Of a DNA stretch of 64,000 nucleotides, positions 23,758 to 32,703 are shown piece after piece. The notes beneath the pieces were generated by a model. The model was not told the origin of the DNA and made no database searches. It worked only from the letters and a program-made list of their open reading frames with translations. Source of the DNA: Nocardia donostiensis (GTDB taxonomy: Bacteria > Actinomycetota > Actinomycetes > Mycobacteriales > Mycobacteriaceae). The stretch lies in assembly GCF_002081715.1 (NCBI RefSeq), contig NZ_MUKP01000023.1:31954-95953 (forward strand). Reading direction: 5' to 3'. The stretch's first letter is position 1. Every line of letters starts with the position of its first letter. Both the position numbers and the translations under genes were made by a program.

Positions 23758-26631
23758 GTGCAGGACACCCGCGCAACCGACACCGCCGGGCAGGACTCGG
23801 TGACCAGTGACACTTCGGCATATGCGCACCGCTACACCGCCGAACTCGCCGCCCGGATCGAACGCAGGTGGCAGCAGCAGTGGAACGAGCGCGGCACCTT
23901 CCACGCCCCGAACCCGGTCGGCCCGCTGGCCGGTGCCACCCCCGCCGACAAGCTGTTCGTGCAGGACATGTTCCCGTACCCGTCCGGCGCGGGACTGCAC
24001 GTGGGTCATCCACTGGGCTATATCGCCACCGATGTATTCGCCCGCTACCACCGCATGCACGGCCGCAATGTGCTGCACGCCCTTGGCTACGACGCGTTCG
24101 GCCTGCCCGCCGAGCAGTACGCGGTGCAGACGGGCGCGCATCCGCGCGACACCACCGAAGCCAATATCGCCACCATGCAGCGGCAGCTGGACCGGCTGGG
24201 CCTGGGCCACGATCCCCGCCGCTCTTTCGCGACCACCGACCCCGAGTACTACAAGTGGACGCAGTGGATCTTCCTGCGCATCTACAACGCGTGGTACGAC
24301 CAGGAAGCCGACCGGGCGCGCCCCATCTCGGAACTGGAGAACCAGTTCGCCTCCGGTGCCCGGCCCGCGCCCGACGGCAAGGACTGGGCAACGATGTCGG
24401 CGGCCGAACGCAGTGCTGTGATCGACTCCCACCGGCTGGTGTATCAGACCGATTCGATGGTCAACTGGTGCCCCGGGCTGGGAACCGTGCTGTCCAACGA
24501 GGAAGTCACCGCCGACGGGCGCAGTGAGCGCGGCAACTTCCCGGTGTTCCGGAAACGCCTGTGGCAGTGGATGATGCGGATCACCGCCTACTCCGACCGG
24601 CTGATCGACGATCTGGACCAGGTGGACTGGCCGGAAAACGTCAAGACGATGCAACGCAACTGGATCGGCCGCTCTCGTGGCGCGCGGGTTCGGTTCCCCG
24701 CCGACGGCCACGAACTGGAGGTGTTCACCACCCGCCCCGACACCCTGTTCGGCGCGACCTACGTGGTGCTGGCTCCCGAACACGAACTGGTCGACGAGCT
24801 GACCGCACCCACCTGGCCCGCCGACCTGGACGTGCGCTGGACCGGCAACAGCGCGACCCCCGCGGAAGCCGTGGCCGCCTACCGTCGGTCGATCGTGGCC
24901 AAATCGGATCTGGAACGCCAGGAGAGCAAGGAGAAGACCGGCGTCTTCCTGGGCAGCTACGCCACCAACCCGGTCAACGGCGCGCAGGTGCCGATCTTCA
25001 TCGCCGACTATGTGCTGAGTGGTTACGGCACCGGCGCGATCATGGCGGTGCCCGGCCACGATCAGCGCGACTGGGAGTTCGCGCGCGAGTTCGGGCTGCC
25101 GATCGTCGAAGTCATCTCCGGCGGTGATCTCGAGACCGCCGCCTACAACGGCGACGGCGAACTGGTGAACTCCGACTACCTGAACGGGCTGTCGGTCGAG
25201 GAGGCCAAAGCAACCGTGATCGCGCGGCTGGAAGCCGACGGCCACGGTGAGGGCACCGTCCAGTACAAGCTGCGTGACTGGTTGTTCGCCCGCCAACGCT
25301 ACTGGGGCGAGCCGTTCCCCATCGTCTACGACGAAGATGGCACTCCGCACGCCCTGCCGGAATCCATGCTGCCGGTGCGGCTGCCGGAGCTGGACGATTT
25401 CGCACCGGTCACCTTCGACCCCGACGACGCCGACTCCGAACCGTCGCCCCCGCTGGCCAAGGCCACCGACTGGGTGAATGTGGAACTGGACCTGGGCGAC
25501 GGGCCGAAACGCTACCGGCGCGACACCAATGTCATGCCCAACTGGGCGGGCAGCTCCTGGTACCAGCTGCGCTACGCCGACCCGACCAACACCGAGACCT
25601 TCTGCGCCGCGGAGAACGAACGGTATTGGCTCGGCCCGCGCCCCGCCGAGCACGGCGCCGACGATCCCGGCGGTGTCGACCTGTATGTGGGCGGGGTCGA
25701 GCACGCGGTGCTGCATCTGCTGTACGCCCGGTTCTGGCAGAAGGTGCTGTTCGACCTGGGTGATGTGAGCAGCAGCGAACCGTATCGCCGCCTGTTCAAC
25801 CAGGGCTACATCCAGGGGTACGCCTACACCGACCCGCGCGGCGCCTATGTGCCTGCTGCGGAGGTGGTCGAACGCGACGGCAAGTTCTACTGGACCGACA
25901 CCGCCGGGACCGAGATCGAGGTCGCCCAGGAGTACGGCAAGATCGGCAAATCGCTGAAGAACGCCATCTCCCCCGACGAGATCTGTGATCTGTACGGCGC
26001 CGACACGTTCCGCTTCTACGAGATGTCGATGGGCCCACTGGACACCTCCCGCCCCTGGTCCACCAAGGATGTCGTCGGCGCGCACCGCTTCCTGCAGCGG
26101 GTGTGGCGGCTGGTGGTGGACGAGGAGACCGGCGCGGTGCGGGTCACCGACGCCACCCCCACCGGCGAAACGCTGCGGTTGGTGCACAAGACTATCGCGG
26201 GAGTCGACGAAGACCTGGCCGCGATGCGCGACAACACCGCGGGCGCCAAGCTGATCGAACTGACCAACCACCTGACCAAGGCCTACCCCGACGGCGCGCC
26301 CCGGTCCGCGGTGGAGCCGGTGGTGCTCATGCTGGCCCCGCTGGCCCCGCATATGACCGAGGAACTGTGGGAGCGCCTTGGCCACCAGACGGCGCTGGCA
26401 CACGGCCCGTTCCCGGTCGCCGACCCGGCGCTGCTGGTCGAGGAGTCGGTGGAATATCCGATCCAGGTCAACGGCAAGGTGCGCAGCCGTATTCAGGTGC
26501 ACCCCGACGCGGACAACGAGGCGATCGAGGCGGCGGCGCTGGCGGACGAGAAGATCACCGATCTGCTGGCGGGGAAGACCCCGCGCAAGCTGATCGTGGT
26601 GCCGGGGCGGTTGGTGAACATCGTCGCCTGA
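23758..26631 (+). CDS. leuS: Leucyl-tRNA synthetase
   Basis: A 957-residue class I aminoacyl-tRNA synthetase charging tRNA-Leu in the cytoplasm. The HIGH motif reads HVGH in YPSGAGLHVGHPLGY, and the KMSKS loop reads KIGKS in YGKIGKSLKNAISPDE. The CP1 editing domain includes TTRPDTLFGATYVVLAPEH and GTGAIMAVPGHDQRDWEFA. The C-terminus PIQVNGKVRSRIQVH...KLIVVPGRLVNIV is typical. A leader of about 30 residues precedes the core, as in mycobacterial enzymes. The GTG start follows a weak site. It is the counterpart of Rv0041. The large antisense frame is a shadow. Confidence 0.98.
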   Translation: MQDTRATDTAGQDSVTSDTSAYAHRYTAELAARIERRWQQQWNERGTFHAPNPVGPLAGATPADKLFVQDMFPYPSGAGLHVGHPLGYIATDVFARYHRMHGRNVLHALGYDAFGLPAEQYAVQTGAHPRDTTEANIATMQRQLDRLGLGHDPRRSFATTDPEYYKWTQWIFLRIYNAWYDQEADRARPISELENQFASGARPAPDGKDWATMSAAERSAVIDSHRLVYQTDSMVNWCPGLGTVLSNEEVTADGRSERGNFPVFRKRLWQWMMRITAYSDRLIDDLDQVDWPENVKTMQRNWIGRSRGARVRFPADGHELEVFTTRPDTLFGATYVVLAPEHELVDELTAPTWPADLDVRWTGNSATPAEAVAAYRRSIVAKSDLERQESKEKTGVFLGSYATNPVNGAQVPIFIADYVLSGYGTGAIMAVPGHDQRDWEFAREFGLPIVEVISGGDLETAAYNGDGELVNSDYLNGLSVEEAKATVIARLEADGHGEGTVQYKLRDWLFARQRYWGEPFPIVYDEDGTPHALPESMLPVRLPELDDFAPVTFDPDDADSEPSPPLAKATDWVNVELDLGDGPKRYRRDTNVMPNWAGSSWYQLRYADPTNTETFCAAENERYWLGPRPAEHGADDPGGVDLYVGGVEHAVLHLLYARFWQKVLFDLGDVSSSEPYRRLFNQGYIQGYAYTDPRGAYVPAAEVVERDGKFYWTDTAGTEIEVAQEYGKIGKSLKNAISPDEICDLYGADTFRFYEMSMGPLDTSRPWSTKDVVGAHRFLQRVWRLVVDEETGAVRVTDATPTGETLRLVHKTIAGVDEDLAAMRDNTAGAKLIELTNHLTKAYPDGAPRSAVEPVVLMLAPLAPHMTEELWERLGHQTALAHGPFPVADPALLVEESVEYPIQVNGKVRSRIQVHPDADNEAIEAAALADEKITDLLAGKTPRKLIVVPGRLVNIVA

Positions 26632-26980
26632 TCCGCGGTCGCGGTCACCTGCCCCGCCGACTCCGACGAAGGAACTGCCCTCGAAGACCGAGTGACGCCG
26701 GGTTCGGGAAGGCTGGTCAGCCCCGCGACCGCGTTCGCCTTGACTTCCAAGGTATTACGTCGCTGCTGCACGGGCCATCACGCACCGCGCTGGGTAGATT
26801 CCGGTAACCGGCCTCCTGGTCCTGCGAGCTCTACCTGAGCCACGCCTCGGCCTGGGCCGTCTATCGCGCGGTGTCCCGCAGGTGGAGTGAATACGAACAG
26901 CCCCAGTCGTTTCCACATTCGAGTTCGCAGTAGCGAGCTATGGTTGCAATGATCGCAAGATAGGTGTGCGAAGGGGAACT
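26632..26980. other. Intergenic region after leuS
   Basis: 349 bases between the leuS stop and the start of the ART-like gene. GC falls towards the right end. I see no convincing small gene, strong hairpin or palindrome, and nothing I can call an insertion boundary. The promoter of the ART-like gene must be in the right part. Confidence 0.4.
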
Positions 26981-27736
26981 GTGGCCGGGATAGTTCGCGA
27001 GTTTCTGGCTGGTGCTGCTCGTTTGGTCACGACACTTACACGGTTCTCCAGACACGATGCAGACACAATTATATCGACGGCCGGTAACGCCCGCGGCGCC
27101 GTAGTCAGCAAGGTGGCAGAGGATGCGAATACAAGCCACATTCGGTTCTCCACTCTCGATGAATATCGGGAGTACGGTAAGCAGAACCTGCTGACACGCA
27201 ACCATTCCGACGAACAAAAACGAGCCATAGGCTGGTACACCCGGCACGGCTTCAAGGCAGCCAATCCCTATCTGCGGAGCGGGCGAGATCCGGATTCCGT
27301 ACCGTGGGCTGACGAGCTGCCCGATATCGACCGGAACATCACTCTGATCGACGAGTCGATGCGTCCACTCCCTCATTCGATCGTGGTCACCCGCGAAGTC
27401 GACAAAGATGCTTTCCGGAAGAAGATCCGACGACTGAAGAGGCTGGGCAAACTGAAAGGTCGTACCGAAGGCGACGACGCGTACATGTCCACCTCATTGG
27501 CGCCCAAACCCCTGCGTTACTCCACTCCCAAACCGATCGTGCTACGTCTGCATGTGCCACAGGGAACTCCCGCCATCTATACCGGCCCCTACTCACAGTT
27601 CGGAGACGAGGAGGCCGAACTCCTTCTCGCACGCGGGCTCCGCTACCGGATCGACAAAGTCGAATTCGATGAGAGCGACGGGCGCGGCCGTTGGTGGATC
27701 GATGCCCACGTGCTACTGCCAGGCTCTGCTCGGTAG
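26981..27736 (+). CDS. ADP-ribosyltransferase-type toxin domain protein
   Basis: A 251-residue protein whose C-terminal ~180 residues carry the R-S-E signature of arginine-type ADP-ribosyltransferase exotoxins (VIP2/C2-I-like). Arg138 is in SIVVTREV, Ser-Thr-Ser 170-172 in DAYMSTSLAP, and Glu211-Ala-Glu213 in GDEEAELLLARG. The helical prelude IGWYTRHGFKAANPYLR matches the usual Y..G...IN..LR. Such enzymes transfer ADP-ribose from NAD to proteins such as actin. The first ~60 residues are helical and lack a signal peptide, so export would need another route. GTG 26981 has AAGGGG four bases upstream; GTG 26966 is an alternative. No adjacent immunity gene is recognisable. Confidence 0.75.
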   Translation: MAGIVREFLAGAARLVTTLTRFSRHDADTIISTAGNARGAVVSKVAEDANTSHIRFSTLDEYREYGKQNLLTRNHSDEQKRAIGWYTRHGFKAANPYLRSGRDPDSVPWADELPDIDRNITLIDESMRPLPHSIVVTREVDKDAFRKKIRRLKRLGKLKGRTEGDDAYMSTSLAPKPLRYSTPKPIVLRLHVPQGTPAIYTGPYSQFGDEEAELLLARGLRYRIDKVEFDESDGRGRWWIDAHVLLPGSAR

Positions 27737-27849
27737 CGGGCGGGCCTGGGCCGGAAGCACACGCGACGAACGCGGAAGCGGCCGGATGCCAGACTCCGGT
27801 GCCGCGCCCGCGTTCATCACCAGCCTGATACGCATCCTCGCTCCGGCCA

Positions 27850-28542
27850 TCAACAGGGGCGGAGGATGATTTCCGTTGGGTGGCCGTCGCGGGGGGTGTC
27901 GACGGCCGCCCGGACCGTGCGGGCGACGGTTTGCGGGCTCAGGAACTCCTCGGGGTGGTATTCACGGCCCTCACCTGCGACGATGGCGCGCTGCATATCG
28001 GTGTCGATACGGCCCGGGTGGATCGAGGTGACGCGCAGCGTCGGCTCCTCTAACCGCAGCGCGTCGCCGAAAGCGCGCAACGCGAACTTACTGGCCGCGT
28101 AGGAGGCCCAGCCCGCATTGGCCCGCAAACCCGCACCGGAATTGATCAGCACCACATGCCCGTTCGCCGCGCGCAGGGCAGGCAGCAGCACCCTGGTCAG
28201 CTCCGCAACCGCCACCACATTGGCCTCCAATGTGGTGCGCCACTGCTGCACCGAGGAATCCTCGATCGTGCTCAGATCGGCGATGCCCGCGTTGTGTACC
28301 AGCACGTCCAGCCGCTCGATAGATGCGGCCGCCTGGGCGACAGCGGCGTAGTCGGTCAGCTCGACCGGCCACGCCGACGCCCCCGGTAACTCCGCCACGA
28401 TCTTCGCCAGCGATGATTCCGACCGCGCCCCGAGCAACAGCTGATGTGTCCCGGCCAGCTCCCGCGCGATCGCTGCGCCGAGCCCTCGGCTTGCTCCGGT
28501 GATCAGCGCGATCGGGGCAGCTCCGTTTCCAGCAGACTCCAT
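27850..28542 (-). CDS. Short-chain dehydrogenase/reductase
   Basis: A 230-residue classical SDR. The cofactor motif is ALITGASRGLGAAIARELAG, NAG follows in VLVHNAGIAD, the catalytic Ser is in VLINSGAG, and Tyr/Lys in YAASK. After the Rossmann core comes SIHPGRIDTDMQRAIV. An Arg in LLGARSESSL favours NADP. The substrate is unknown. It is divergent from the PucR regulator with 86 bases between starts, but no shared operator is obvious. Confidence 0.88.
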   Translation of the reverse strand: MESAGNGAAPIALITGASRGLGAAIARELAGTHQLLLGARSESSLAKIVAELPGASAWPVELTDYAAVAQAAASIERLDVLVHNAGIADLSTIEDSSVQQWRTTLEANVVAVAELTRVLLPALRAANGHVVLINSGAGLRANAGWASYAASKFALRAFGDALRLEEPTLRVTSIHPGRIDTDMQRAIVAGEGREYHPEEFLSPQTVARTVRAAVDTPRDGHPTEIILRPC

Positions 28543-28628
28543 GCGCCAACGGTAACGGCATACCCGCAGGCTTTCCTTTCGGCGGACCCGGCAGTGGCTG
28601 ACGTTTCCGCGGGTATCGCGCCATCATC

Positions 28629-29924
28629 GTGAGCGTGGAATACGAGCCAGGGACGACTAGCCGCGATGACGTGATCGGACTCGTCGTCCGCCAGATGCTG
28701 CGCAATCGTGACGATCTGCTCGCCGACCTGTCGGCGGCGATACGCTCACGAGTGGGGTCGCTGGACCTGGACCCGCGGTTGCGGGAGCAATTCGAGGCGG
28801 GGACCGCCGACAATTTTTTGGCGGTGCTCGACTACGCACGCAACGATGCCGGTGCGGATCAGGTGCGGGCACCGGAGCGCGCCCTGGTCTATGCGCGAAC
28901 CCTGGCCCAGCGTGATGTTCCGGCTTCCGCCCTGATCAGGGCATATCGGATCGGCCATGCCGTTTTCCTCGATACCGCGATGCGATATGCGGCCGAATTC
29001 GGTGGTGTGACGAGTTCTGCGGCCATCATCCGGCTGGTGAACCGTGCAGGCGAGTACGTCGACCAGGTCTGTGAACAGGTGGGGATTGCCTATGAGCAGG
29101 AACGGGATCGGTGGGTGGGCAGCCGGGGCGGGCTGCGCCGGGAGTGGGTGGCCCGAGTGCTCGACGGCTCGATCACCGATATCGCCCGCGCCGAACGCAT
29201 GCTCGGATATCCGTTGCGCGGTAGCCATATCGCGGTCAACGCCTGGCTGGACACCGGCAGGTCCGTACCGGACGCGGTGGATATCGTCGACCGCGTCCAG
29301 CACACCTTGGCCGCGGTTTTCGGTGCGCGAGGACGTCCGCTGCTGGTGCCGGTGGACGAGTACGAAGTCCGGTTGTGGTTGGCGGTTCCGCACAATACCG
29401 CGGTCGAGGTCGACACGCTCGACCGCGAGATATCGGAGCGGGCGCTGCCGGTGCGTCTCGCGGTGGGCGGCTATGCGGCCGGAGTGGAAGGTTTCCGACG
29501 CACCGCTCGCCGCGCGGACCGGGTCCGGGCGATCGCGTTGCTCGGCGATACCGCGCGTCGCGTCGTGTCCTACGAACAGGTGGCGGCACTCACGCTGATG
29601 ACGGCCGACATCGATGCGCTCGCCGAGTTCGTCACGGAGGAACTGGGTGAGCTGGCGGTGAACGGACCGCGAACAGGCTGGTTGCGCGAAACCTTACTGG
29701 TCTTCCTCTCGGTGAACCGCAGTTACACGGCCGCCGCCGCCCGACTGGCCGTGCACCGCAATACCGTCCAGTACCGGGTTCAGCAGGCCCTGGACCTCGC
29801 AGGACGCGGACTCGGCGAACACGACGACATCCTGCACCTACAGGCCGCGCTGGAGGCCGCGCACTGGATCGGAGCACCGGTGCTGCGCCCGGCGGCGGAT
29901 GTATCCGCCGATGGCAGGCATTAA
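28629..29924 (+). CDS. PucR-family (CdaR-like) transcriptional regulator
   Basis: A 431-residue regulator. The N-terminal ~170 residues are an all-alpha RsbRD-like sensory domain (ALVYARTLAQRDVPASALIRAYRIGHAVFLD), a degenerate GGDEF-like domain follows, and the C-terminal helix-turn-helix is LLVFLSVNRSYTAAAARLAVHRNTVQYRVQQALDLAG. In actinobacteria such proteins act as local activators of catabolic genes. The start is the GTG at 28629. The php-like gene downstream is separated by 185 bases with elaborate dyads, a likely target of this protein. Confidence 0.88.
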   Translation: MSVEYEPGTTSRDDVIGLVVRQMLRNRDDLLADLSAAIRSRVGSLDLDPRLREQFEAGTADNFLAVLDYARNDAGADQVRAPERALVYARTLAQRDVPASALIRAYRIGHAVFLDTAMRYAAEFGGVTSSAAIIRLVNRAGEYVDQVCEQVGIAYEQERDRWVGSRGGLRREWVARVLDGSITDIARAERMLGYPLRGSHIAVNAWLDTGRSVPDAVDIVDRVQHTLAAVFGARGRPLLVPVDEYEVRLWLAVPHNTAVEVDTLDREISERALPVRLAVGGYAAGVEGFRRTARRADRVRAIALLGDTARRVVSYEQVAALTLMTADIDALAEFVTEELGELAVNGPRTGWLRETLLVFLSVNRSYTAAAARLAVHRNTVQYRVQQALDLAGRGLGEHDDILHLQAALEAAHWIGAPVLRPAADVSADGRH

Positions 29925-29983
29925 GCGGTAATGGCAAGAACTAGCGGTATTCCAAGTGGTCGGGAGCCGAACAAGTGGCTCCA

Positions 29984-30017
29984 TTGTGCGCAGAGCACAT
30001 GTGCGCAGAGCACAAAA
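29984..30017. promoter_or_regulatory. Tandem dyad operator between pucR and php
   Basis: A 15-base unit, GTGCGCAGAGCACAT, is repeated directly at 29986-30000 and 30001-30015 (last base A). Each unit has GTGC-N5-GCAC symmetry. The junction forms a further perfect palindrome GCACATGTGC (29995-30004), and the outer ends TTGTGC and GCACAA pair as well. Three overlapping dyads about 100 bases before the php start suggest cooperative binding, presumably by PucR. Confidence 0.65.
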
Positions 30018-30109
30018 GATGTACAACCTTTCATGCACGCGAGATATGGCCTGGGATGTGATGGAGTTCATAGCCTGTTCGTCAGGACGCACCCGTAGGA
30101 GACCCAGCT

Positions 30110-31111
30110 GTGCCATTGATCGAAACCGTGCAAGGCCCCGTCGACACCGCCGAACTCGGCGTCACCCTGATGCACGAGCATGTTTTCGTGCTCAGCTCGG
30201 ATGTACATCAGAACTATTCGCAGGAGTGGGGTTCGGAGGAGGAGCGGGTCGCCGACGCCGTCCGGCGTTTGCAGGCCGCCTACGACGCGGGCGTGCGGAC
30301 GATGGTGGACCCGACGGTGGTCGGGCTGGGCCGCTATATCCCCCGGATCCAGCAGATCGCGGCGCAGATTCCGCTGAACCTGGTCGTCGCGACCGGCATG
30401 TACACCTATGACGACGTGCCGTTCTTCTTCCACTATCGCGGCCCGGCGCTGAACGCACTGGTCGGTGTCGAAGTCCCCGACCCGATGGTCGATATGTTCA
30501 TCCGCGATATCCGTGACGGCATCGCGGACACCGGGGTGAAGGCGGGGATGCTCAAATGTGCGATCGACCGCCAGGGCCTGACCCCGGGAGTGGAACGAGT
30601 GATGCGGGCTGTCGCGCGAGCACATCTGGACACCGGTGTGCCGATCACCGTGCACACCCACCCCGAGTCCCGTTCCGGGCTGGACGTGAAACGGGTCATG
30701 TGTGAGCAGGAAGGCGTCGACCCCGGCCGGATCGTCCTCGGCCACAGTGGTGACACCACCGACTGCGATCATCTTTCCGAACTCGCCGACGCCGGTTTCG
30801 TGCTGGGCATGGACCGATTCGGTATCAACCTCGAGACGACCTTCGAGGCCCGCGCCGACACTCTGATCGAAATGGTGCGCCGCGGCTACGCCGAACGCAT
30901 GGTGCTGTCGCAGGATGCGAGCTGTTACATCGACTGGATCGAGCCCACGATGCGCGCCGCAGCGCTACCGCAATGGCATTACACGCATCTGTTCGAAGAC
31001 GTGTTCCCGTACGTGACCGACCGCGGCGTCAGCAAGGAGCAGTGGGCCACCATGCTCGTCGACGTCCCGCGGGCGTTCTTCGAAGGCGGGGACCTTCGCG
31101 ATCCGGCGTAA
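30110..31111 (+). CDS. php: Phosphotriesterase-like amidohydrolase (Php, Rv0230c-like)
   Basis: A 333-residue TIM-barrel binuclear-metal hydrolase of the phosphotriesterase family. Metal ligands are HEH in LGVTLMHEHVF, the bridging Lys in KAGMLKCAID, His in ITVHTHPESRSG, His in IVLGHSGDTTD and Asp in VLSQDASCY. YIPRIQQIA and LVVATGMYTYDDVPFFFHY closely follow mycobacterial Rv0230c. Such enzymes hydrolyse lactones or esters, with weak phosphotriesterase activity. GTG start. It is probably controlled by the upstream PucR through the dyads at 29.99 kb. Confidence 0.9.
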   Translation: MPLIETVQGPVDTAELGVTLMHEHVFVLSSDVHQNYSQEWGSEEERVADAVRRLQAAYDAGVRTMVDPTVVGLGRYIPRIQQIAAQIPLNLVVATGMYTYDDVPFFFHYRGPALNALVGVEVPDPMVDMFIRDIRDGIADTGVKAGMLKCAIDRQGLTPGVERVMRAVARAHLDTGVPITVHTHPESRSGLDVKRVMCEQEGVDPGRIVLGHSGDTTDCDHLSELADAGFVLGMDRFGINLETTFEARADTLIEMVRRGYAERMVLSQDASCYIDWIEPTMRAAALPQWHYTHLFEDVFPYVTDRGVSKEQWATMLVDVPRAFFEGGDLRDPA

Positions 31112-31137
31112 CTGCTACGGGGTTCGACACCGCGTTT

Positions 31138-31542
31138 TCAGTCCTCTTGCGGTGCCCTGCCCGCCCGCAGACTCGGCGCGCCCGGAACAATATCGGGCAG
31201 ATCGGGCATGCCCTCGGTGAGCGGCTCCAGCAGCGCGTCGGCCTGCTGTTTCGCCGATCGGGCCGCTTCCTGCGCGACTCCGGTGACCAACTGTCCCAAC
31301 TGTTCGGCCGTGCTCCGCATAGCCGCGGGTGTTATGCGCACCTCGACAACCGACCCGACTGCGTCCACCGTCACCGTCACCGCCTGATCGGACGAGGTCG
31401 CCTGCACCCGCAGCTCGTCCAGCTGCTCGCGCACCTCGCCCAGCCGCGTCTGCTGCTGGGCGAAGGTGTCCATCATGTCGTGCACCTGGTTGAGCAGCGC
31501 GCTGTTGACCGAAAGCAGTTCCTCACGCCGCTGCTGGTCCAT
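31138..31542 (-). CDS. YbaB/EbfC-family DNA-binding-like protein
   Basis: A 134-residue small alpha/beta protein. A long N-terminal helix (NSALLNQVHDMMDTFAQQQTRLGEVREQLDELRVQATSSD) is followed by VTVTVDAVGSVVEVRITPAAMR and another helix, the YbaB tweezer fold. Mycobacteriales carry many divergent YbaB copies besides the recR-linked one, often near type VII secretion or toxin genes; no such locus is adjacent here. It is convergent with php. Confidence 0.8.
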   Translation of the reverse strand: MDQQRREELLSVNSALLNQVHDMMDTFAQQQTRLGEVREQLDELRVQATSSDQAVTVTVDAVGSVVEVRITPAAMRSTAEQLGQLVTGVAQEAARSAKQQADALLEPLTEGMPDLPDIVPGAPSLRAGRAPQED

Positions 31543-31771
31543 GCGTTCACCTCATGTTCTCGATCGCGCGGTGCTGCCTGCACCCGCCTGCCCATACGCT
31601 CAACGGTTGATTGTTCCTTTCCACAGGGAACTGCGAACGGCGCTGTTCCCAGGACTTGGGACACTTGGTCGGCGACGCGCCGACACCGGGCTCTTCAGAT
31701 CGGTCCGCTGTGCGCAGCTCTGGTCAGCGGTAGCCTCGATCACTGGAACCCGACGACGAGGAGCCAAGCCG

Positions 31772-32566
31772 ATGAGCCGACCCGTTCGTATCGGTCTGCA
31801 ACTACAGCCCCAGCACGCCCCGGACTACGGCCTCATCCGCGACGCGGTGCGGCGGGCCGAGGACGCGGGCGTGGACATCGTGTACAACTGGGACCATTTC
31901 TTCCCGCTGGCCGGTGACCCCGACGGCGCGCATTTCGAATGCTGGACCATGCTCGGCGCGTTCGCCGAACAAACGGAGCGAGTCGAGATCGGTGCGCTGG
32001 TCACCGGCGGCGGCTACCGCAACCCGGACCTGCTGGCCGATATGGCGCGCACCGTCGACCACATCAGCGGCGGCAGACTCATCCTGGGTATCGGCGCCGG
32101 CTGGTTTCAGCGTGACTACGACGAATACGGCTACGAGTTCGGCACCGCCGGCACCAGACTGGACGGGTTGAAAGCCGCACTCGCCCGGATCGACGCCAGA
32201 TTGGCGAAGCTGAACCCGCAGCCCACCCGGCATATCCCGATCCTGATCGGCGGCGGGGGCGAGAAGAAGACGCTGCGGCTGGTTGCCGAGTACGCCGATA
32301 TCTGGCACAGCTTCGGCGAAGTCGAGGTGTTCACCCATAAGAGCGCAGTACTGGCCGATCATTGCGCTGCCGTCGGCTCCGACGCGGGACAGATCGAACG
32401 CTCGGTCGCCTGGCCAGGGGTGGCGGCGGCGCCCGGCTACCTGGAGGCGGGCGCTACGCAGTTCACCGTCGGGGTCAGCGGACCCGATTACGACCTGTCC
32501 CACCTGCGGGCCGCCATCGCCTGGCGCGATGAGGTCAACCCGGAACCGGTGAGCGGTATCGCCTGA
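31772..32566 (+). CDS. LLM-class F420-dependent oxidoreductase
   Basis: A 264-residue luciferase-like monooxygenase-fold protein: IGLQLQPQHAPDYGLIRDAVRRAEDAGVDIVYNWDHFFPL, VEIGALVTGGGYRNPDLLADMARTVDHISGGRLILGIGAGWFQRDYDEYGYEFG and HIPILIGGGGEKKTLRLVAEYADIWH. This is the F420-type pattern common in mycobacteria. The substrate is unknown. ATG 31772 has GAGGAGCC upstream, so the long N-terminal extension of the open frame is discarded. Confidence 0.88.
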   Translation: MSRPVRIGLQLQPQHAPDYGLIRDAVRRAEDAGVDIVYNWDHFFPLAGDPDGAHFECWTMLGAFAEQTERVEIGALVTGGGYRNPDLLADMARTVDHISGGRLILGIGAGWFQRDYDEYGYEFGTAGTRLDGLKAALARIDARLAKLNPQPTRHIPILIGGGGEKKTLRLVAEYADIWHSFGEVEVFTHKSAVLADHCAAVGSDAGQIERSVAWPGVAAAPGYLEAGATQFTVGVSGPDYDLSHLRAAIAWRDEVNPEPVSGIA

Positions 32567-32703
32567 CCACCGCGATGCGGCGGACCGGTGCTATCCGGGC
32601 AGGTCGTGAACCGGGCACCGGATATCCGATCTGTCAATAGTTTTGCCTCACTCTGATGGGTGACCTGCGGTTATCGCAGGTAGGGGCGTTAGGGTTGGCG
32701 ACC

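Noticed and set aside
23704..26502. 932-codon minus-strand frame antisense to leuS
   Set aside because: Very long but His/Gly/Val-rich and repetitive; long antisense frames arise over strongly biased GC codons, and LeuS motifs are intact on the other strand.
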